A stretch of 32,993 nucleotides of DNA from Anaerolineae bacterium (GTDB taxonomy: Bacteria > Chloroflexota > Anaerolineae > B4-G1 > SLSP01): contig PWVB01000134.1 of NCBI GenBank assembly GCA_003562365.1, positions 1 through 32,993 on the forward strand, read 5' to 3'. The notes below the pieces were generated by a model, which did no database searches, was not told the origin of the DNA, and worked only from the letters and a program-made list of their open reading frames with translations. Shown piece by piece: positions 27,127 through 32,993 of the stretch (position 1 is the first letter of the stretch; each line of letters opens with the position of its first letter). The translations under genes and the position numbers were made by a program.

Positions 27127-28143
27127 ATGCAGGCCTTAAGAAAAGCGGCCGCGGGCGTCGGCCACGTCGAGCTGTGTGCGGTGCCCGAGCCGGAGATCGG
27201 TCCCCAAGACGTGCTGATGAAGGTCTATGCCGCCGGTGTGTGCGGGAGCGACCTGCTGATCCAGGAGGACCGCCACTTCTACGAGGCGCCGGTGACGCTG
27301 GGACACGAGTTCTCCGGGGTCGCCTCCCAGGTGGGCGAGGCCGTCACGCGCGTCAAGGAAGGCGACAAATTCGTGGCCGATATCGAGTGTGGACCAGGCC
27401 GCTGGCTGGGGGTCACCGTCGATGGGGCGTATGCGCCCTACATGCGCGTGCCGGAGCACGTCATCTATCGGATTCCGGATCATGTCTCCCTTGACCACGC
27501 CTGTCTGGCCGAGCCGATCGTCGCAACCCACCATTGGATCCAGGAGCGCGCTCAGGTTAAGGTCGGGGATGATGTAGTGGTCGTTGGCCCTGGTCCGATG
27601 GGCATCATGGGCTGCCATTACGCCAAGGTCTGTGGTGCCCGGCGGGTTTTTCTCATCGGCCTCAAGAGCGACGCAGGACGGCTGCAGATCGGCAAGCAGA
27701 TGGGCGCCGATTACGTCCTTTACTCTGAGGAGGACCCTGACAAGGTGGTGCTGGACGTCACGGGCGGCAAGGGTGCCGAGGTGGTTCTGGAGTGCTCGGC
27801 CAGCGAGATGGGGGTTCGTCATGCCCTCGATTGTGCGCGCAAAGCTTATGAGGGGCCCGGGGGCAAGGGCGTGGTGGTCTTCATCAGCCTTTGGGGGCAG
27901 AAGCTCTCCATCAACCTGGATGAGATCAGCCTTGGCCAGCTTGACATTCGCGGCAGCTGGAGCTGGAATGGGCCCGAGACGTGGGAAAGCGCTGTCGACT
28001 TGCTGGATCGCGGCGTTTTCGATCTTGATCCACTGATCACCGCTCACTACATGCTCGATGAATGGGAGACTGCCTTCGCCAACCTGCGCGCCAAGCGGGA
28101 TGTCAAGGCCCTCATTCATCCCAACGGCAGGGGATGGGAATAG
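27127..28143 (+). CDS. Medium-chain (zinc-type) alcohol/polyol dehydrogenase family protein lacking the structural-zinc lobe
   Basis: VYAAGVCGSDLLIQEDRHFYEAPVTLGHEFSGVASQVGEAV...VVVVGPGPMGIMGCHYAKVCGARRVFLIG; the usual CxxCxxCx7C region is absent. Confidence 0.9.
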   Translation: MQALRKAAAGVGHVELCAVPEPEIGPQDVLMKVYAAGVCGSDLLIQEDRHFYEAPVTLGHEFSGVASQVGEAVTRVKEGDKFVADIECGPGRWLGVTVDGAYAPYMRVPEHVIYRIPDHVSLDHACLAEPIVATHHWIQERAQVKVGDDVVVVGPGPMGIMGCHYAKVCGARRVFLIGLKSDAGRLQIGKQMGADYVLYSEEDPDKVVLDVTGGKGAEVVLECSASEMGVRHALDCARKAYEGPGGKGVVVFISLWGQKLSINLDEISLGQLDIRGSWSWNGPETWESAVDLLDRGVFDLDPLITAHYMLDEWETAFANLRAKRDVKALIHPNGRGWE

Positions 28144-28167
28144 GCAAATATGACGAGGAGGTGCCAA

Positions 28168-29094
28168 ATGCGACCGCTGAGCAAGGTTGCGCCTGACTGG
28201 TGGGACTACACGACGCTGGACCGCGAGATTCTGGATGATGCGGCCCGCCTGACGCCGGAGGATCTCTTGGCGCTCAGCAGGCCCGGATTCCAGGTGGTTT
28301 TCTATGATACGCTAGAGGACTTCTACCTTGCCGAGGCTCTGGAATATGTCACTGCCTGGCGGCAGGCGACAGAGGCGACGCCCGCCGGAATCTGTGGCCC
28401 GATCGGCCCGACGGAGCAGCTGCCTCTGGTGGCGCGGCTGGTGAATGTCCTGGAGCTGGATCTGCGCCACGCACACTTCTGGGCGATGGATGAATGGATT
28501 GTGGAGGGTCAGGAGGTTCCCGTGAGCCATCCGCTGAGCTTCGAACGGGCCAACCGCGCCCTCTGCTTCGATCGGATCCAGCCCCACCTGCGCATGCCCG
28601 AAGAGAACCTGCATTTCCCCAAGGCCGACCTGACATCCTATAAAGCCAGCTGGGAGCAGGCACGTTGCGTTGTGATGCAGGGGGGGCAAGGAGAGGTAAA
28701 GCACTGGGCCTTCAACGACCCGCCAAAGCGACGGGCATCCTATCGGGAGACGCCGCCCAGCCCGGCTGAGTATCGTGAGCTGACGGCCCGGGTGGTCGAT
28801 CTGCATCCTATCACGCTGATCCAGAACGCGCGGACCTCGGGTGGTGGCGTGGTGCAGAATGTGCCCAGCCAGGCGTTGACGGTAGGGCCGGTCGAGACCT
28901 GGAAGGCCGAGAAGGTTTCCATCTGGCACGCTGGCGCTCACGACAATCCCTTTGGTATGCGGCTCACCACGTTGATGATCGGCAAGCAGGTGCCTGACAG
29001 CGCTGTGCCGATGTCGCTGCTGGCAGACCATCCCGACGTGCAGTTTAATTTCTATCGGGGCGGTATCGGCACCTGCGAAGCCGAGATGCACTGA
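28168..29094 (+). CDS. Glucosamine-6-phosphate deaminase/6-phosphogluconolactonase (NagB)-like protein
   Basis: [12 protein letters not shown]...[21 protein letters not shown] compared with the NagB FxMDEY and GxGxxGHIAFNEP signatures. Start at ATG 28168 behind GAGGAGG. Confidence 0.75.
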   Translation: MRPLSKVAPDWWDYTTLDREILDDAARLTPEDLLALSRPGFQVVFYDTLEDFYLAEALEYVTAWRQATEATPAGICGPIGPTEQLPLVARLVNVLELDLRHAHFWAMDEWIVEGQEVPVSHPLSFERANRALCFDRIQPHLRMPEENLHFPKADLTSYKASWEQARCVVMQGGQGEVKHWAFNDPPKRRASYRETPPSPAEYRELTARVVDLHPITLIQNARTSGGGVVQNVPSQALTVGPVETWKAEKVSIWHAGAHDNPFGMRLTTLMIGKQVPDSAVPMSLLADHPDVQFNFYRGGIGTCEAEMH

Positions 29095-29104
29095 CGGAGG
29101 TAGC

Positions 29105-29887
29105 GTGATGACGAAGCAGCGGCGGGCCTTCGCGGTCGCGGCACACCCCGATGACATCGAGTTCTTGATGTCGGGTACTTTGATGCTGTTGGGACGCGCC
29201 GGCTATGAGCTGCACACCATGACCATCGCCAACGGATCTTGTGGGACGGCGCATCTGAGCCGTGAGGCCATCGTGCGCATCCGTGAGGCCGAGGCGCAAG
29301 CGGCGGCCGCCTCCATCGGCGCGCAGCACCACGATAGCCTGGTTGACGACCTGGCCATCTTCTACGAGCCGCAGCTGCTGGCTCGCGTCGCCGCGGTGAT
29401 GCGCGAGGTCGCCCCGGAGATCCTATTGCTCCCCTCCCCCGTGGACTATATGGAGGACCACCAGAACGCAGCGCGCCTGGGCGTCACGGCTGCCTTCGGG
29501 CGCGGCATGCCCAACTTCGCCACCGCCCCGCTCCGCCCGCCTGTGGATCAAGCCATCACCCTCTACCACGCCCAGCCCCATGGTAACCGTGATCCGCTGC
29601 GACAGTTGATCGTTCCGGAGATCGCCGTTGACGTCACCGACCTGATGGCCGAGAAGCGGGCGATGCTGGCACATCATGCGAGCCAGAAGCGCTGGCTGGA
29701 TCAGACCCAGGGCATGGACTCCTACCTCGACGCGATGAGCACGATCTGCCGGGAGATCGGCGAGCTCTCCGGGCGCTTCACCTATGCCGAGGGCTGGCGC
29801 CGGCGGCTGCACTTCGGCTTCTGTGCTGCCGAGGCCGACCCGCTTTCGGCGGCCTTAGGTGAGCGGGCCTGGATGCTTCCGACCTGA
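29105..29887 (+). CDS. PIG-L/LmbE family de-N-acetylase
   Basis: AVAAHPDDIEFLMSGTLMLL...REAEAQAAAASIGA...LLLPSPVDYMEDHQNAARLGVTA: AHPDD and HxxH-like metal motifs. Confidence 0.93.
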   Translation: MMTKQRRAFAVAAHPDDIEFLMSGTLMLLGRAGYELHTMTIANGSCGTAHLSREAIVRIREAEAQAAAASIGAQHHDSLVDDLAIFYEPQLLARVAAVMREVAPEILLLPSPVDYMEDHQNAARLGVTAAFGRGMPNFATAPLRPPVDQAITLYHAQPHGNRDPLRQLIVPEIAVDVTDLMAEKRAMLAHHASQKRWLDQTQGMDSYLDAMSTICREIGELSGRFTYAEGWRRRLHFGFCAAEADPLSAALGERAWMLPT

Positions 29888-29935
29888 GGTACAGTCGACT
29901 CTAGATCAGAGCCGTCTTGCTGAGGTGATCAGGCC

Positions 29936-31459
29936 TCACCAGCGTTTGATGTGCTGATTCTCCACCGCGGCACGGCCGTGAAGATTGGCTTCACCGGGCA
30001 TGGGCCAGCGCATCGTCGTATGCCGGGCCCGGGTGCGGCGGTAGCCGGCGTTCCAGTAGGTGCTGCTGGCGAGCCAGCTGAGTAGGTCGAGCTGTAGGCG
30101 TGTTTTGACCTCTGCGTAGGTCGGATCGTCCCAGCGGTTGAGCAGCTCGTTGGGATCGGCTTGCAGGTCGTAGAGCTCGCCGGCCTCCTGTCCGATGTAG
30201 GTAACGAGCTTGTGCGTGGGGCTGCGCATCATAATCTGGTAGTTATCCTCGCAGAAGACATAAGGATGCGGTGGGCCTGCCTCACCCATCAGGTAGGGTA
30301 GCAGCGAGCGCCCCTCGAAGTAGGTGGGGATCGCGATCCCAGCGGCCTCCAGCAGAGTGGGGCCGATGTCGAGCAACGAGACGAGGTCGGTGACCGTACT
30401 GGGCTGCGTCCCTTGTGTTTCAGCCCGGCGATCCCAGATGATCAGCGGCACGTGGACGACAGGGTCGTACATCAGCCACTTATAGGCCATTGCGTGGTCG
30501 CCGAGCATCTCACCGTGGTCGGAACAGAAGACCACCAGGCTGTTGTCCAGGTAGCTCCGCGCCTCCAGCGCGTCCAGCACGCGCCCAATCTGCTCGTCCA
30601 CCGTGGTGATCTTGGCGTAATAGTGCCGCCGCATCTCGGTGATCTGCTCCGTTGTCGCGCCCTCCAGGTCGATCTGAGACTCATGCCAGGTGGTAGCGTG
30701 GTGTTCGCGGATACGAGCTTGTTGGGGGGGCTTCTCCGTCAGCTCGCCCTCGCGCCAGGTGGCCGACGGCAAGTCGCGGCCCTCGTAGAGTTTCAGATGA
30801 CGCGGCAGGGGATCCCAGGGCTCGTGGGGGCCGGTGAACCCCACCTGCAGAAAGAGCGGGCGCTCACCGCGGTGGCTGCGGATCCAGGCCACCGCGGAGT
30901 TGCCGATGAAGACATCACTGTGCAGGTGCTCGTCGAGGTGCCACGGGACTCCTTGGTGACGGTCCAGCCACTCGGGATCCGACTGGTTACGGGCGTTGGG
31001 GCGTTCGATACCGTGGAGGCTCAGGTAGCGGCCCCAATCGTCGTCAGCACCGCCCTGGGCTGCCGTCAGGTTCGTGGGGTTCTCGACGATCACCCGCTCG
31101 TGGAATCCCCCTGGTACGTCCCGCGGGCTGAAGTGCATTTTGCCGATGCTGGCGCACCAGTAGCCGGCGTCAGCAAGATCCTCAACCCAGTTGCGGTGCT
31201 TGGCCCAGGGGTCGAAGCTGTAGACGCCGGTGGTATGGGGCCACATCCCAGTGAACATCGCGGCCCGCGACGCGACGCAGGTCGCGCCGGGAGAGTAGGC
31301 CTGGCGGAAGGAGACTCCGGCCTGGACCAGGCGGTCTTGGTTAGGTGTGATCATGTGATGGTGGCCCCATGCAGCGATGGTGTCAAAGCGCTGCTGGTCG
31401 GTCATAATCAGGATCAAGCTGGGACGATTAGGATCCGCGGCTGTGCGACTATCTGCCAT
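29936..31459 (-). CDS. Sulfatase (alkaline phosphatase-like fold, Cys-type)
   Basis: SLILIMTDQQRFDTIAAWGHHHMITPNQDRLVQAGVSFRQAYSPGATCVASRAAMFTGMWPHTTGVYSF: sulfatase signature CxAxR; FCSDHGEMLGDHAM. Confidence 0.95.
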   Translation of the reverse strand: MADSRTAADPNRPSLILIMTDQQRFDTIAAWGHHHMITPNQDRLVQAGVSFRQAYSPGATCVASRAAMFTGMWPHTTGVYSFDPWAKHRNWVEDLADAGYWCASIGKMHFSPRDVPGGFHERVIVENPTNLTAAQGGADDDWGRYLSLHGIERPNARNQSDPEWLDRHQGVPWHLDEHLHSDVFIGNSAVAWIRSHRGERPLFLQVGFTGPHEPWDPLPRHLKLYEGRDLPSATWREGELTEKPPQQARIREHHATTWHESQIDLEGATTEQITEMRRHYYAKITTVDEQIGRVLDALEARSYLDNSLVVFCSDHGEMLGDHAMAYKWLMYDPVVHVPLIIWDRRAETQGTQPSTVTDLVSLLDIGPTLLEAAGIAIPTYFEGRSLLPYLMGEAGPPHPYVFCEDNYQIMMRSPTHKLVTYIGQEAGELYDLQADPNELLNRWDDPTYAEVKTRLQLDLLSWLASSTYWNAGYRRTRARHTTMRWPMPGEANLHGRAAVENQHIKRW

Positions 31460-31483
31460 TTGCTGCCTCCTATCGGGATTGTC

Positions 31484-32791
31484 CTATCGTTTGCTAAAGC
31501 TCTCTACGCTTCGATCAGTCTCTGCGGCGATCCTGAAGCTCCAGAAAAACAGGGCGGCGGCTGCATGGACGCCTCCGGCGACGAAGAAGACGGATCGGAT
31601 GTCGATCCAATCGGCCAGCAGGCTGCCCAACAAAGGGGCGGTGAAGAGAGTGAGGCTTGCCAGCATCATGTTGACGGCTATGAAGCTGGGACGCCGGTCG
31701 GAAGGGCAGACCGCCAGCAGGGTATCGAAGAGCGAGAGGTTGACTCCAGTGATGAAGAACCCCTGTACAATGGCGATCAATGGAAGCCATACCTGGCTCG
31801 TTGCCAGCGCAGTGAGAACGGGGTAGAGGCCGAGGCCCGCGGTGCAGATCAGCAGCGGGGCGCTGTAGCCCTTGCGGCTGATGAACCGCCCCCAGATCGT
31901 GTAGCCGAAGATCAACGCGAGCTGACTTGCGGTGGTCTGCCAGCCGATCCAAAGATCCGAGGCGCCCAGCTCGCGGATCCAGTAGATGCTGTAGAGAGCG
32001 GCAGGAATGTGCATCCCCAGTCGAAAGACAGTCGCCGTGAGCTGGTAGCGCATAAAGCTGGGCACCTGCAGACTGTGCCAGTAGGCACGAATCTGCTCTC
32101 TGATAGGGCGCCGCACCGTCTCCTGCGCCTCTGCTTTGCTGGTGTCGGCGAGCCGCAGTTTGCCCCAGAAGAGCATGCCGAGCGATCCACCGACGAAGGA
32201 GATCAGGAAAACGATCTGGTAGTTCAACGGGAACGGCAGGCGATCCAGCATATAGCCGAAAATGGCCACGGCAACAGCGGTGACGATGCTGAGGATCGTC
32301 CAGCGCAGTCCATTGACGCGGGCGCGTCGATGGGCGGGGATGACCTCGGCGACCACCGCCATCCACGACGACTCGAGCAAGGAGTTGACGATGGCTTTGA
32401 GCGTCCAGGTCACGATGATCACTGTGATGATATGCTCTGAGGCAAAGAAGGGTAGCAGTGCGGCGAAGAGAATCGCGCCGCGGTGGAAGGCGCGCACCTG
32501 GTTGGTGAAGCGCACGAGATCGCGCTGTTTCTGCACCAGCTGGCCGGCAGGGAGCGCCGCGAAAACCATCATCAGCGCCGGGAGCGAGGTAAGCAGGCCT
32601 GTCTCGTATTTCGTGGCGCCGAGGCGCACGATAAAAACTGAAAGAAAGCTGAAGATACCGCCCATCATCAGCCCTTGGAGAGCGGTGTCGATGGTAAAGT
32701 AAAGGATGTTCCGGTTTTCAAGTGAGAGCTGATTGGGTCGTAGCCACTCTCCTCGCGTGCGCAGGGCAGCCCGGGCATTGTATAAGGCCAT
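31484..32791 (-). CDS. MFS transporter
   Basis: Multiple TM segments (TALQGLMMGGIFSFLSVFIVRLGATKYETGLLTSLPALMMVFAALPAGQLVQKQRDLVRFTN...). Start moved from 32980 to ATG 32791 behind GAGGT. Confidence 0.85.
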   Translation of the reverse strand: MALYNARAALRTRGEWLRPNQLSLENRNILYFTIDTALQGLMMGGIFSFLSVFIVRLGATKYETGLLTSLPALMMVFAALPAGQLVQKQRDLVRFTNQVRAFHRGAILFAALLPFFASEHIITVIIVTWTLKAIVNSLLESSWMAVVAEVIPAHRRARVNGLRWTILSIVTAVAVAIFGYMLDRLPFPLNYQIVFLISFVGGSLGMLFWGKLRLADTSKAEAQETVRRPIREQIRAYWHSLQVPSFMRYQLTATVFRLGMHIPAALYSIYWIRELGASDLWIGWQTTASQLALIFGYTIWGRFISRKGYSAPLLICTAGLGLYPVLTALATSQVWLPLIAIVQGFFITGVNLSLFDTLLAVCPSDRRPSFIAVNMMLASLTLFTAPLLGSLLADWIDIRSVFFVAGGVHAAAALFFWSFRIAAETDRSVESFSKR

Positions 32792-32993
32792 AGGTATAGG
32801 ACCTCGTTGGTGAGATAGGCTGATGGTACCACAAGCCCGCGGCTTGGGAAGCGGCATTTGTTTCTTGGTCGGAATAGGGGGTAGGACCACACTAAACCGT
32901 GGTCGGCAGGCAATTTGACAAGAGAGGATCCATGAGCACAATCCGATTTGGCAATCAAGTGAAACGGAGCGTGAACTCATAGATCCTCAAGCC

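Noticed and set aside
27136-28167. 343-aa minus-strand ORF
   Set aside because: Antisense of the medium-chain dehydrogenase with clear Rossmann motifs.
30413-32440. 675-aa plus-strand ORF
   Set aside because: Antisense to the sulfatase and MFS genes, spans both and their gap, low-complexity composition with no family motifs; a GC-rich shadow ORF.
1-32993. Mobile element, prophage or defence island
   Set aside because: No transposase, integrase, phage structural or restriction/toxin-like proteins recognised, and no terminal repeats or tRNA attachment sites seen by eye.

Overview
A 33 kb GC-rich bacterial window, probably Chloroflexota-like by gene content (inference only; no search was run). 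It contains no rRNA, tRNA, CRISPR array or recognisable transposase. Left part (1-6 kb): a truncated RidA; a D-threonine-aldolase/alanine-racemase-like PLP enzyme; a TrmI-type tRNA methyltransferase; a divergent unit starting with two tandem cyclic-di-AMP receptor-like (PII-like) genes; then a B12-binding mutase subunit, MeaB and PRPP synthase. Middle (6-13.6 kb): a complete, tightly packed trpEGDCFBA operon on the minus strand, preceded by a leader I read as a tryptophan T-box riboswitch (UGG specifier, T-box motif AGGGTGGCACCACGG, terminator with U8 tract). Right (13.6-33 kb): an orphan 174-aa protein, an amidohydrolase/SelA-like pair, a decayed gene remnant, and a carbohydrate-catabolism-like locus. 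That locus holds an aldo/keto reductase, DegT aminotransferase, two MFS transporters, an acetyl-esterase-like hydrolase, a mannonate-dehydratase-like enzyme, an 818-aa-ORF uncharacterised protein, a cellulase-fold-like protein, a medium-chain dehydrogenase missing the structural-zinc lobe, a NagB-like protein, a PIG-L deacetylase and an fGly sulfatase. The most interesting items are the T-box leader with an extra terminator-like hairpin, the uncharacterised large protein within the putative glycan/amino-sugar locus, the diverged tandem CdAR pair, a 3x13-bp perfect repeat in a divergent promoter region, and a 21-bp in-frame duplication of the conserved DVSTGVE motif in TrpF.
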